From assembly GCF_009905375.1 (NCBI RefSeq), contig NC_133655.1, positions 34,232,398-34,296,397 of the forward strand: a stretch of 64,000 nt of DNA. Direction: 5' to 3'. Shown piece by piece: positions 53,010-64,000 of this stretch. The translations under genes were made by a program, and so were the position numbers. Position 1 is the stretch's first letter; each line of letters begins with the position of its first letter. The notes beneath the pieces are model-generated. The model was given only the letters and a program-made list of their open reading frames with translations. It was not told the DNA's origin and ran no database searches. This DNA comes from Apium graveolens (taxonomy: Eukaryota; Streptophyta; Magnoliopsida; Apiales; Apiaceae).

Positions 53010-55030
53010 TAGTACGATCGATGATGATTTAAGCGGATCTTTCATCCAGTTTCTGGGATTATGCTCTAGAAATGGCTGAATATACACTTAACCAAGTTCC
53101 GGGTAAAGCGGTTCAAAATACTCTGTATGTGATATAGAGTGATAAATGGCATAGCATGCCATTTATGAAAATTTGGGGACGTAAAGTGTTTATAAAATGT
53201 TTAGCCTCTGACAAGCTTGGACCAAAATTAGATAGATGCTATTTTGTGGGATACCCAAGTGAGACTATGGTATAGTTTTTCTAATCCTTCCGAGAACAAA
53301 GTGTTTGTTTCTCGGGCCGCTGTATTTCTTGAGGGAGAACTACTTTCAAAGAAAATCAGTGGGAGGATAATACATCTCGATGAATATCGAGAACCACGTG
53401 ATAACATTGAACCATAGTTGGAATAAGATCAGGATGTACATCAAAATGTTAAAAGTAATCATGTCCAAGAAACACAGGTTATTTGTAGATCTAGTAGGAT
53501 TCACCATGAGTCTGGGAAACATTATGGATTTCTTTTTACTCAAAATGGTGATGTGATGCTTACGGATAATGATAAAGCCTCTCACCTACCAAGATGCTAT
53601 GAACTGTCCAGACTGCGAGAGATGGTTGAAGGCCATGAATTCTGAGATGGAATCCATGTATCAAAATAAAGTATTGACTTTAGTTGATCCACTCGAAGGG
53701 ATAAAACCTATAGGGTGCAAGAGGGTTTTCAAGAAGAAAACTGACATGGATGGTAAAGTACAGACATATAAGGTGTGACTAGTGGAAAAAGGTTTCAAAC
53801 AAATTCATGGTATAGACTATGATGAGACTTTTTTACCAGTTGATATGGTCAAGTCCATCAGGATTTCATTCACAGTAGTTGCTTACTTTGACTATGAGAT
53901 TTGGCAAATGGATGTCAAAACTGCTTTCTTATATTGGATCATGGGAGAGGATGTATATATGATACAACCAGAGGATTTTGTCGATCTAAAGTTTGCTAAG
54001 ATAGTTTGTAAGTTGCTTCTATCTATTTATAGATTGAAGCAAGCCTCAAGGAGAATGAATATTCATTTAATAAAACAGTCAAAGAGTTTGGCTTTATTCA
54101 AAACGAAGATTTACTATGTGTTTGCAAGAAGGTTAGTGGGAGCCATGTGACATTCCTAGTATTATATGTAGATGACATATAACATATATGGAATGACATA
54201 CATTCTCTATAGGCTGTTAAGACTTGGTTGAGAAATAGTTTCTTGATGAAAGACTTAGGCGATGCTACCTATATATTAGGGATCAAGATCTAAAGAGATA
54301 GATTGAAAAACTTAATCAACCTAGTCATATTACATACATTGATAAAGTATTACATCATTTTATGATGCAAGAGACAAAGAAAATATATATTTCAATGTCT
54401 CATGGGATAGTGATCTCAAAAGATAATTTCCACCTAAATCATTAGATGATAAGGGCCGTTTGAGAAAGTTCCAGATGTGTCAGCAATTAGATCTATAATG
54501 TGTATAATGATATGTATTTATCCTGATGTTTCGTATGCTATGAGCATGACGATCAGATACCAGTCTAATCCAGGTGAGGGTCACTGGACAGTTTTCAAGA
54601 ATATTCTTAAATACTTAAAGAGGACTAAAGATTTACTTTTGGTGTATGGAGAAGATAGGGAACTGATTGTAAAGGGTTACACTGATACTAGTTTCTGAAC
54701 CTAATTTCTGGATAGACAAGGACGATTATGTGTCTATGTATGGTTTTTGTTTTGTCTAAATATAATTGATGTTAGCTTGAATATTTCACAGCAAGAACAT
54801 TGATAGAAGTCGAATATATTGATGCTTTCGAAATAACCAAGGAGACTATTTAGGCATGTCCTTAAGCGATATCACCTTATTAATGAGATTAATGATCAAG
54901 GAGATATAAATGTAAAGTGCATAGTAATGATAGTGTTGCAGACCCACTGAGTAAGGCTTTGTCGTAGCAGAAGCACGATGGTCATACTAGTTCCATGAGT
55001 ATTAGATACATGGGTGACTGGCTCTAGTGC
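53010..55030 (+). pseudogene. copia3 pol remnant (integrase C-part, RT, RNase H)
   Basis: Recognisable though heavily mutated: FWDYALEMAEYTLNQVPGKA and LDRCYFVGYPSET (integrase C-part), AMNCPDCERWLKAMNSEMES and KKKTDMDGKVQTYKV (RT start), IWQMDVKTAFLYWIMGEDVY (RT), SYAMSMTIRYQSNPGEGHW (RNase H region), and a VADPLSKAL end. Stops and deletions are common, and the YVDD region near 54165 has lost its frame. This is the oldest-looking layer. Its 5' part was displaced by copia2 at 53009. Type resembles Angela/Tork. Confidence 0.8.
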
Positions 55031-55041
55031 AAGTGGGAGAT

Positions 55042-56577
55042 TGTTAGTGTTTGTTCCCTAGAGACAACACTATGATGTTTTAGTTTAAGACATTTGGATT
55101 ATTAATGTTTATGTTCTATCAATTATTCCATTTATAATTTACTGCGATATAAATGTTAGATTAATAAATGTCCTTGGAATATGATATGCAATTCTATATC
55201 TCTAAGTACGTGACTTAGAAATGAGATTATGAGAATAGTATTAATATTCCTAAAGGTCCCTAGTTGAGTATTATTATTAAGGGGCAATAATAATGCATTA
55301 AGACTGGTATGTTTGTTGACTGATGATCACATCTTATTGATCATAGGTATAGTGATACTAAAGTCAAAAACACGGGTATATGTAAATGTACATGGTGCTG
55401 GACAGACCCGATGTGAGATTTTACATGTCTGTTGTGTCATAAGTAATTCTCACAGTGATAGTGATGTAATGGTCCTTAGACCTGAAATTATTATATTTTT
55501 ATACGAGAATTAATATACATTGATTCCATTAAAAGTTATCCTTGATCGGGTAATGATAAAAGTGGACATTGGGTATATTATGAATCGTGTGAGAAATATG
55601 AATTGATCTAGATGAGATTTAACCCTCCTATTTTAGAAGTGATATTATTGGCCTCTTTTGTGAGCTAGACTATGAAATACGTGGCCACGCTCAAATGTTG
55701 ATTTGATATGATAGTCTACTCATTGATCAAGGAAACCTGGATTAAACTATGATGAGGATGACACATTAAATGCCTCTAGTTTAATGTATAATATTTGGTT
55801 AAAGTGATTATATTATATTGTACATTATTAACTAAAGGTTTAATCGATCACCGATTCAATTATTATTACTTGGGTAACAATGATGTATTACTAGATGTCG
55901 CTCATTGTTTACAATTTTATATTAGATTTAAAATTCGTTGCCAACGTAATAATAACCTATAGGGTCACACACAAAGAATGCTTGAAGGATTATTTAATTT
56001 AAATTGGATTTAAATTATATTAAACTAATTTGAATTATTTATAATATTAATTGAGTATGACTTAATTAATTAGATAAATAATTATATTGGAATTTACTAA
56101 TATCAGTTATGAAATTCAGTTGTTAAATAATTAAGTGTGACTTAATTATTATACAAATAGGAATTTTGAATTAATAATAATTCCTAATTAGTTAAGAGTT
56201 ATAATTCATTTTTCTACTCTTTATATAATATCTCTTGTGGCTGATTTTGTGTGCAAGACTTTAATTAAAACCCTAGCCACCAAGAGAGAAGATAGAGAGA
56301 GCAAGAAGAAATGAGTTTGTGCTAGTACACATCCAATTCTTGAGTTCAAGCATTCGTGTGGATACCGCTAGAGCGTAGATCGCGAGAGCGAGATGCGTGG
56401 TGATTGAAGAATCTTTGGATCTCCATTATTCATCCAATTTGTAAAGCTTCTTAAGGTAAACAATCTGATGAATTAAATATATGTTTTTCGCATGGATCAT
56501 GTGGCGGGTTTCAAAAATTCTGGTTTTTTACGTTTTTAATTACTATTTCCGTTGCGTTTATGTGATCAAACCCTTCA
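55042..56577 (+). repeat. copia3 3' LTR
   Basis: It starts TGTTAGTGTTTGTTCCC after the PPT-like AAGTGGGAGAT (55031-55041). The end is tentatively CCCTTCA at 56577. A TATA-like box (TTATATAATA) lies at 56221-56230. A CTATAGGGTCACACA segment is shared in type with the solo LTR at 22146. Short frames inside are not genes. Confidence 0.6.
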
Positions 56578-58801
56578 TTTCGGATAGTTTGGTTCAAGAA
56601 TTTTAGAATATTAATTTCAATTTTTGTGATTGAATTGGACCTAGTTGATTATGTGAGTAGTTGTCAAGATTAAAACTGAATAAAAGTGATGTATGTTTAG
56701 AATCTTGCTTTTTGGACTATGATTATTTCAACGATTCGAACTATGTGATTAATTTTCAAGTTGATGTAAATCTGAACTTGAGTTATATAGTTATACGTAT
56801 GATTGATTTGAAAAATGGATTGGATTGTGAATTTGTTTGGTGATATTGAATTATTGGGTAGTATGAATACACGAACACGTCGTGTCAAATTTTCGATAAA
56901 AATGTAATCTATTAATTAAAAAATGTAAAGGTTTATGAATAAAAATAATAATTGTTTAGAAACTAATATGTTAAGCATATGAATATGAGCTTGTTATTGA
57001 TATGATTATGTGTTAGTGAAGTGAAATAAATAAAGATTGATTATAAGTACATAATAGGTATGATTATGTATGAACGTGACAATGTGATTATGTGGATATG
57101 TGTGGGCAAGATAAATATAAGCACATGTGTATACTTATATGTATGTTATTTGGTACGAAAGGGTAGAATAATTAGACATCAGGGGAACGTCATTTGATTA
57201 TAAAGGTTTTAATCATAAGAGTCCCTAATTAGGGTTGGTTGTTGATTATAGATTTGGAAAGCAAGGAAGCGCGATCTAGGAAAGGAAAGGAAATACTAAG
57301 TGACAGTGAGCCGGTTCAGGTTAAGAGGGAAAGCTTTTGAGGCAAGTAACTTTGCCCTTCTTATAACGACATTGATTGTGATATTGAAATGAAAAGATGG
57401 ATTAAATGATAGTATGATTTTATGAATTCCATACCTTTACCCTGCTTACCTTGACTCACTTCTAAATACTTGTCAACCTTAATGATAACCTAAACATTGC
57501 AACCTTGATAACCTTTAATTTCTATTGATATTTTTACCCTGTTAATTTTACGTTCATTGATAACTTATGCCTTAACGAAACCTATAATGATTGAATACAT
57601 ATGTCTTATTGAAAATTGTGTTCAGGCGATAGCTTTGCTTTGATACTACCTCAATAATTAGTAACCAGTGTTTGTACCCTTGAGCTTGTCTATCATTTCT
57701 GTTATTAATTCCCATGTTCATTCCTTGTTTGTACCCTAATAAATAGATTTCCATGAGATTCTTGTTACACTCTTATACTTTGAAATGAAAATAAGAATGA
57801 TTTCTTTGACTTGAAAGAGTCTGAATGATTTCAAAGGTCGGTAAATGATTTAAAATAAATTTGTTTTTGAAAAGTGAAATGATTTTTTTTCCAATAAAAA
57901 GGTTTTCATTGAAATCCTAAATATTGGAGGCGTAAGTGGCCATGTAACAATGGTTCAGCCAAATGTATAGAGCTGGAGATGAAACAGTGTGTTATTGAAT
58001 CCGGAGATGGACCGGGATATTTTTAAAGACCAAACAGTGCCTTAAGTAACTTTAATGACCAGATGGAAGTCAGTACGGGCTGATCACTCGTATTATTTAT
58101 TTATGAAAGTTGATATTCACTCCAATCGAAAAATATTGATATTTGTTTTCAAAAAGTGATATATGTGCAATAGCACCATTTATATTCAAAAGCCGAATAG
58201 ATTATAAAAGTTTTGATTGAAAAGAAAAAGGAATGTTTGAAAGAAAAATTGAATCATAGAATCCTGAGTATTTCCCTCCTTGTAGCCCTCAATTTAAATT
58301 CTAGACCATACTAAGATTAAGTTGAAATGTTAAGCTTGATTTATGCTGCCAAGTTTAAATATTATTATTAATTCTAGTTACTTGTTAAGATTTGTAGGTC
58401 ATTCATTTTGTTTTGATCTAATCATTGGCAGTTAAGCGAGAAGATGGTGATTCTTAGATGCACAACACGTAAGAGTGTATATAGTGGACCTTTGCGTACT
58501 GTTAGGTTTGCTATCCCAGCTCATGTAGATGGCAAGTGGGAGGATCGCTTTGACTTTTGGATATGTATATTTTGGTTCCAGATAAGCTCTAATTATCTGG
58601 CAATTCCAACTCGGAATTATAAATTGTAATAATGATAAAGTTGGTTTTGTAATTTCAAACTCCTGGATGGTAGTTGTAGTCTTGTTCATACCTTATCCTG
58701 TATAGATCATGTTATGAGTCTCGGGGTTAATTATTATATTAATTGTGTTTAATATTTGTGCTATAAGCCTTAAATCAGTACCCCAGGTTTGGGGCATCAC
58801 A
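56578..58801 (+). repeat. gypsy LTR remnant (gypsy5), left border unclear
   Basis: It ends GGTTTGGGGCATCACA at 58801, like the LTR ends of gypsy2 (GGTTTGGAGGGCGCCACA). No PBS follows, so it is a solo LTR or a truncated copy. I could not fix its left border. No genes seen; the short frames at 57572 and 58432 have no recognisable product. Confidence 0.45.
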
Positions 58802-59468
58802 GATTTCTTTGATCACTACTCCTTTGGTTTGTCTTTGTCAGGGAATATTAGCATATAATGAGACAGTATTAGCAGTTACTAGTCTCAAAGATTTGAATTC
58901 CTCTTCCATAAGCTTTAGTTGCTCAATATCAACTCCTGGGTTTTCCCTTTCAAAAATCCTTCTACTCACCTCAAAATCAAAAGCTTGTATTTTAGGATAC
59001 TTATAGAACAGAGTTGTCTTCTTTCCCTTAAACTTCAGTGTTTGTAAAAACTGACTTGCTTCAGCAATAACTTCTATCTCCAGAATACCTTTGTCTTCAA
59101 TAGCATTTATGACTGTCAGAGTTTGCTTTGTAGTCGTAGTCAGCTTTTGTTGTCTTCCGTTTCTCCCTCTCTCTCCACCTTTTCTATATTGGTTAGTGGT
59201 TTTAGAGGAACCACTAATTCCAACTAGTTCTCCACCTTTCTTTCTGAAAATCTCATTTCCTTATTTCTTTGTACTTCTTCCATCAGGACCATCATCTTTG
59301 TCATCAGCATCTTTCAGCTATAGCTGCTTGCATTTAGATTTCAATATTTTCTCCCCCTTTTTTAGCATCATCACTAAGTAAAAGTGAAACAATGAGCTCT
59401 ATAGATTGTTGTACCACATCCAATTACCCAGACATTTTCTGTTGACTTGCTTCCAATTTAGCATGGTT
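58802..59468 (-). pseudogene. copia5 ORF3 remnant
   Basis: The minus strand encodes, with frame breaks, KTTLFYKYPKIQAF-, IFERENPGVDIEQLKLMEEE- and a basic RKGGERGRNGRQQ-type segment. These match the order seen on the plus strand in copia2 (51750-51990). So another SIRE-like element, now reduced to this piece, lay here on the minus strand before the gypsy LTR at 59469 inserted. Confidence 0.6.
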
Positions 59469-59970
59469 TGTAATATCCGGGGTATCGCGTGTAATTATTT
59501 TTATCAATAAATAATTTTTATATGATTAGTATGTGATTTTTGGGTGAATTATCTGATGATTGGTGGGGAGATGTGGATGCTTATATGTGATAAAGTATAA
59601 GTATGTTAATTTTATTATGACAAGAATAAAATATAGATAATTACGGTATTTTTCTGGTAATTTTTGGACTGTTATATGATCTTATATTGAATTATAAATT
59701 TTCTTAATTATTTTCTGAGTAATTACAAAATTATTTTATAAAGCCGAGAATCATCCGACTTCAACAGTTTTTATGTTTTTATAACCCGAAACTCTTCCGA
59801 AAACTCCTTCCTAACCTAATCTGGTAATTCCGGACATTTTCCGTGTTTTGACTTTTTCAATCCGGATTACGGTTTGACCCATGCGCAGCCCGGCGCAAGA
59901 TTTCCGATACGATAATTATGTAGGTGAATCAACAAAACCCGTATTCTCGAAAGACGGGATATTATTACAC
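59469..59970 (+). repeat. gypsy4 LTR start, cut by copia4
   Basis: It begins TGTAATATCCGGGGTATCGCG and follows the gypsy2 LTR over several hundred bases at moderate similarity (shared CCCGAAACTCTT, TTTTCAATCCGG). It breaks off where copia4 starts at 59971. Confidence 0.75.
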
Positions 59971-60535
59971 TGTTAGATATATTTGATAATGTCATGGCTA
60001 ATATGTTTTATGTTTAGCTTTCAGATCTTACGTGAACAGGATAAATCAGTACTTAACTGTTGATCAGTACTTATACTAGAAGTCAGGACTTAAGGATATC
60101 AGTACTTATATTATCAGGAGATAATCATCAGAAGATAGATATCAGAACTTAAGTGCTGAAGGACAATCAGATAAGGAAAGTAGCTGATTAAAGGAAAGAA
60201 GATCGAGATAAACATAAGAAGAGATATGCATGAAGAAGGAATTCCGTGAAGAATGGAATACTTGGAAGAAAAGATATCTGATTGATATATTTTAGGAAGC
60301 AGAATTATATTCCATATCAATTAGCGATTATCTTGTAACTGTGTAGTATATAATCACAGACATAGGGTTTACACTATAAGTGTTATCATTATTAGAAAAG
60401 ATTATTCATTGTAACCCTTGCAGCTCTCGTGATATTTGTTCATCACTGAGAGGTAACAGTTCCATACTGTAACAGAGTTTATTGTTTCAATAAAGTTTGT
60501 TTTCTGTTACTTAAGTTCTTAAAGTTCGATTTGAG
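59971..60535 (+). repeat. copia4 5' LTR with TCAGTACTTA repeats
   Basis: It starts TGTTAGATAT. The motif TCAG(T/A/G)ACTTA occurs at about 60046, 60064, 60083, 60099 and 60142. A TATA box (TATATAA) lies at 60348-60354. The 3' end before the PBS is not a clear CA, so the exact end is uncertain. Confidence 0.7.
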
Positions 60536-60537
60536 AT

Positions 60538-60549
60538 TGGTATCAGAGC
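60538..60549 (+). other. copia4 primer binding site (initiator Met tRNA)
   Basis: TGGTATCAGAGC, followed by C, lies immediately after the LTR. Confidence 0.88.
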
Positions 60550-60591
60550 CTATCTGTTAACATACATATAGTTAAAGATCCAAACACAATC

Positions 60592-62928
60592 ATGTCGGAC
60601 ACAGAAACTCCAACTAAGCCTACCACAACTGAGGAACCACCAAAGACACAAATTCAGAGTCGGTATGAGACCATCAGAGTCCCCATACTGAGACCATCTG
60701 AATATCCCATATGGAAGGTAAGGATGACCATGTTCCTGGAAGCAACAGATCCAGAATACCTTGATAGAATCAAGGAAGGTCCTCACAAACCAACCAAACT
60801 CGCTGTTACAGTTGCAGATGAAGCAGCAAAGATCGTACCAAAGGAGAAGAGTGATTATACTGCTGAGGACATAGCATCAATTGCTAAGGATGCTAAGGTA
60901 CGACACTTACTGCATAGTTCCATTGATAATGTAATGTCAAACAGGGTAATCAACTGCAAGACTGCTAAGGAGATATGGGATGCTCTGGAAACAAGGTGTC
61001 AGGGAACTGACACAATTAAGAAGAACAGGAAGACAATACTCACTTAAGAGTATGAACACTTTGACTCAAAGACTAATGAGTCATTGAATGATTTATATGA
61101 TAGATTTGTCAAACTTTTGAATGATTTGTCATTGGTTGATAAAGAGTATGATCTTGAAGATTCAAACCTTAAGTTCCTGTTAGCTCTTCCTGAATGCTGG
61201 GATTTGAAGGCAACGACAATAAGAGACAACTACAATCTTGATGAAACAACTCTTGACGAAATCTATGGAATGCTCAAGACTCATGAGCTGGAGATGGAAC
61301 AAAGAAGCAAGAGGAAAGGAGGAAAGTCAAGGACAGTTGCTCTTAAGGCTGAAGAAAAATTCCCCAAAGCAGCTTCCTCAAAGAAAGACAAGGGTAAAGC
61401 TCTTTTCATAAAGTCTGATACTGAGTCATCAAGTTCTGAGAGTGATGATGACTCAGATTCTGAAAGCTTGCCTGAGACTGATGCTGATGAGGAGATGATG
61501 AAGCTGTGTGCTCTTATGATGAAAGGAATCACAAAGATTGCATACAGGAAGTTCAGGAAGGGAAAGAAGTTTTCCAGGAAAAGCATAAGTTCTGATAAGA
61601 AGAATTTCAGAAGATCTGAAGGCAGAGGAGGAAAGTCTGACAAAGGAGATTACACCAATGTTAAATGCTATAACTGTGGTGAGAAAGGCCATATATCTCC
61701 TGACTGCAAGAAGGTAAAGGGTGACAAAGGCAAGGCTCTTGTCACAAAGCAGAAAAGCTGGACAGACACCTCAGATTCTGAAAGTGAGGAGAACTATGCA
61801 TTGATGGCAAATGCTGATAAAGAAAGTGCTGAGAGCAGTTCTGAAGCTGCTGAAACAAAGGTACCTCAGACTACTTATGCTTTTCATACTGATGATATTA
61901 ATGAGTTGAGAAGATATCTTAAAACCATGTTTGTTAGATATAGAGATCAAACTTTAACATGTGAAAGATTAACTTCTGAAAATCTTGCATTTAAGAAAAG
62001 GAATGATTTCTTAGAAAAAGAGTTAGTCATGTTCCATCAAACTCATAAGGATAGAGATAATGCTTTTTATGTTAGGAATGAAGTGCTTAAATTAAATGAA
62101 TCTCTAAAAACTGAGTTAGAAAAGGAAAGAGAGATTATCAGGACTTGGACTAACTCTGGCAAAACAACTCAAAATTTGCTAAGTAGTGGAAACTGGAAAG
62201 AGGGCTTAGGTTATGGAGAAGATAAGAATGATAAAGGAACTGAAGAAATTAAGCCTGTTGTTAAGCAAAAGCCAAAGTTTAAACCTGTTAAGTTTGTAAC
62301 TATAAAGTCTGAAAATGAGAAATCAGAAGTTAAAGAGGAATTAACTTCTGACAAACTAAAACAGGAAAAGACAGTTGAAGTGAACATAGGCTTAATGACA
62401 AAGAAGCAGCTTAAGCATAAGCTGAAAGATGTCAAGAATGCAAACAAGGTAAAATCACCTAGGAAAAATAGGAATGGAAAGGAAGGTGTGAATAAAAGCA
62501 ATGATTATAAACCTGTTCCTGATGCTCCTAGGAAAACATGTCATAACTGTGGAAGTTCTAACCATCTGGCTTCTTTTTGCAGGAAGAATAAGAATATTAA
62601 CTCCTTACCTTCAAAATCAGGAGTTAAGAGTCAGTCTGTTAGATACAAACCACAAAATCCTTGTTTTCATTGTGGTAGTTTATGGCATTCCATTTATACT
62701 TGTAAGGAATATCATAGTTTGTACTATGATTATTATCAAATAAAACCTTCTTTGAAGAAAGTTTCCATTGTTCCTTCTAGTGTAAATTCTGATTCAAAGT
62801 CTGATAGTGTAAGTTCTGATAAGAAAAATGTTAACATAAACTTTGATGCTAAATCTGCTGCAAATGTTAACAAACTTAATAAGGCCAAAGGATCCAAGCA
62901 AGTCTGGGTCCTTAAAACTAATAATTAG
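60592..62928 (+). pseudogene. copia4 gag, one nonsense codon
   Basis: It starts at ATG 60592 (MSDTETPTKPTTTEE) and continues in one frame to TAG 62926, broken only by a TAA at 61045-61047. Gag core: VINCKTAKEIWDALETRCQG and DLYDRFVKLLNDLSL. A Ser/Asp-rich acidic stretch follows, then CYNCGEKGHISPDC (CCHC knuckle), a coiled coil (ENLAFKKRNDFLEKELVMF), and two more knuckle-like motifs (CHNCGSSNHLASFC, CFHCGSLWHSIYTC). It ends KQVWVLKTNN. The layout matches copia1 gag. Confidence 0.85.
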
Positions 62929-62940
62929 TGGTCTTTGTGA

Positions 62941-64000
62941 TTGCAGGGCAACAGGAAAAATATTCTAGTTCTGGACAGTGGATGTTCAGGACATATGACT
63001 GGAAATAAGGCCCTGCTATCAGACTTTGTGGAGAAAGCTGGCCCAAGTGTTTCTTATGGAGATGGCAACATTGGAAAAACATTGGGATATGGCAATATCA
63101 ATCTTGGAAATGTCATAATTAAATAAGTAGCTCTGGTCTCAGGACTTAAACACAACCTACTGAGTATAAGTCAAATCTGTGACAGAGGTTATCATGTTGA
63201 CTTCTTTGAAGAACACTGTGAAATTGTGAGTAAATCAAAAGGCAAAGTTGTTCTGAAAGGATACAGACGTGGTAACATTTGTGAAGCTAAGCTTTCAACA
63301 AGTACTGATAGCTCTGCAATCTGTCTGTTAAGTAGAGCATCAATTGAAGAAAGCTGGAATTGGCATAAGAAACTCTCTCATTTAAATTTCAACAATATAA
63401 ATGAACTGGTCAAGAAAGATCTTGTGAGAGGATTGCCAAACACAGTATTTGCTCCTGATGGTCTTTGTGATTCATGTCAGAAAGCCAAACAAAGAAAATC
63501 TTCATTCAAGAGCAAGACTGAATCATCAATTCTTGAGCCTTATCATCTTATACATGTTGATCTATTTGGTCCAGTAAATGTCATGTCTATTACAAAGAAG
63601 AAGTATGCGTTGGTCATAGTGGATGAGTTCACCAGATACACATGGGTGTATTTTTTGCACACAAAAAGTGAAACTGCATCTATCTTGCTTGATCATGTCA
63701 AACAGCTGGATAAAATGGTCAAAGATTCTGTGAAAATTTTAAAGAGTGATAATGGCACTGAGTTCAAGAATTTGATAATGGAAGAGTTCTGCAAAAGCCA
63801 TTGAATAAAGCAGGAATTTTCTGCTCCTGGAACTCCACAGCAAAATGGAGTTGTTGAAAGGAAGAATAGAACTCTCATTGAAGCTGCACATACAATGCTT
63901 GAAGAAGCAAAGCTTCCAACCTATTTCTGGGCTGAAGCTGTGCAGACTGCTTGTTTTACTCAAAATGCAACACTCATTAACAAGCATGGAAAAACACCAT
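62941..64000 (+). pseudogene. copia4 protease and integrase, running off the window
   Basis: One frame with stops at 63124 (TAA) and 63802 (TGA). Protease: LVLDSGCSGHMTGN. Pre-integrase: [22 protein letters not shown]. Integrase core: [25 protein letters not shown], then [19 protein letters not shown] with the third catalytic residue. The frame is open to the window end. RT and RNase H lie beyond. It is in the same frame as gag, separated by TAG and TGA just before the protease. Confidence 0.85.

Overview
The window is intergenic heterochromatin-like DNA from a large-genome flowering plant. It consists almost entirely of LTR retrotransposons nested in one another, plus the end of a CACTA DNA transposon and a short low-copy stretch with decayed host-gene exons. 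The element types (SIRE-like Ty1/copia with a huge extra ORF, Tekay/Del-like Ty3/gypsy with 3.5-4 kb LTRs, Tat-lineage Ty3/gypsy with two RNase H domains and an antisense gene, Angela/Tork-like copia LTRs) indicate a eudicot. An asterid such as Apiaceae is my guess, not something the sequence proves. No intact host gene, tRNA, rRNA or CRISPR array was seen.

Layout, left to right. 1-4828: an internally deleted gypsy element on the minus strand (gypsy1) with a 4.1-kb LTR, inserted into the LTR of the next element. 4829-17698: a SIRE-like copia element on the minus strand (copia1), with gag, protease-integrase-RT-RNase H and a ~4.5-kb ORF3. 17699-19650: low-copy DNA with a YlmG/YggT exon and pieces of another gene (minus strand). 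19651-44659: arms of a CACTA transposon holding a Tekay-like gypsy element (gypsy2; LTRs at 19973 and 41114). A solo copia LTR sits in its left LTR, and an unusual head-to-head Tat-lineage composite (29092-40159) sits in its RNase H region. 44660-49239: a third gypsy element (gypsy3, minus strand), cut by the CACTA end. 49240-53009: the ORF3 and 3' LTR of a second SIRE-like copia (copia2). 53010-56577: a decayed copia pol and LTR (copia3). 56578-58801: gypsy LTR remnant. 58802-59468: ORF3 remnant of another copia (copia5). 59469-59970: start of a gypsy LTR (gypsy4), cut by copia4. 59971-64000: a fourth SIRE-like copia (copia4), running off the right edge in its integrase.

The relative insertion order can be read from the nesting: copia3, then copia2, then gypsy3, then CACTA, then gypsy2, then the Tat composite, which is six levels. 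The most unusual observations are these. (1) The Tat composite ends in an LTR U5 terminus on both sides, has a clean 5-bp target duplication, and is built of two oppositely oriented cDNA pieces that meet at the same internal breakpoint. (2) A 322-bp CACTA flank plus LTR is duplicated on the wrong side of gypsy2. (3) Short sequence motifs are amplified in the LTRs of SIRE-like elements and also scattered through their internal coding and non-coding DNA.
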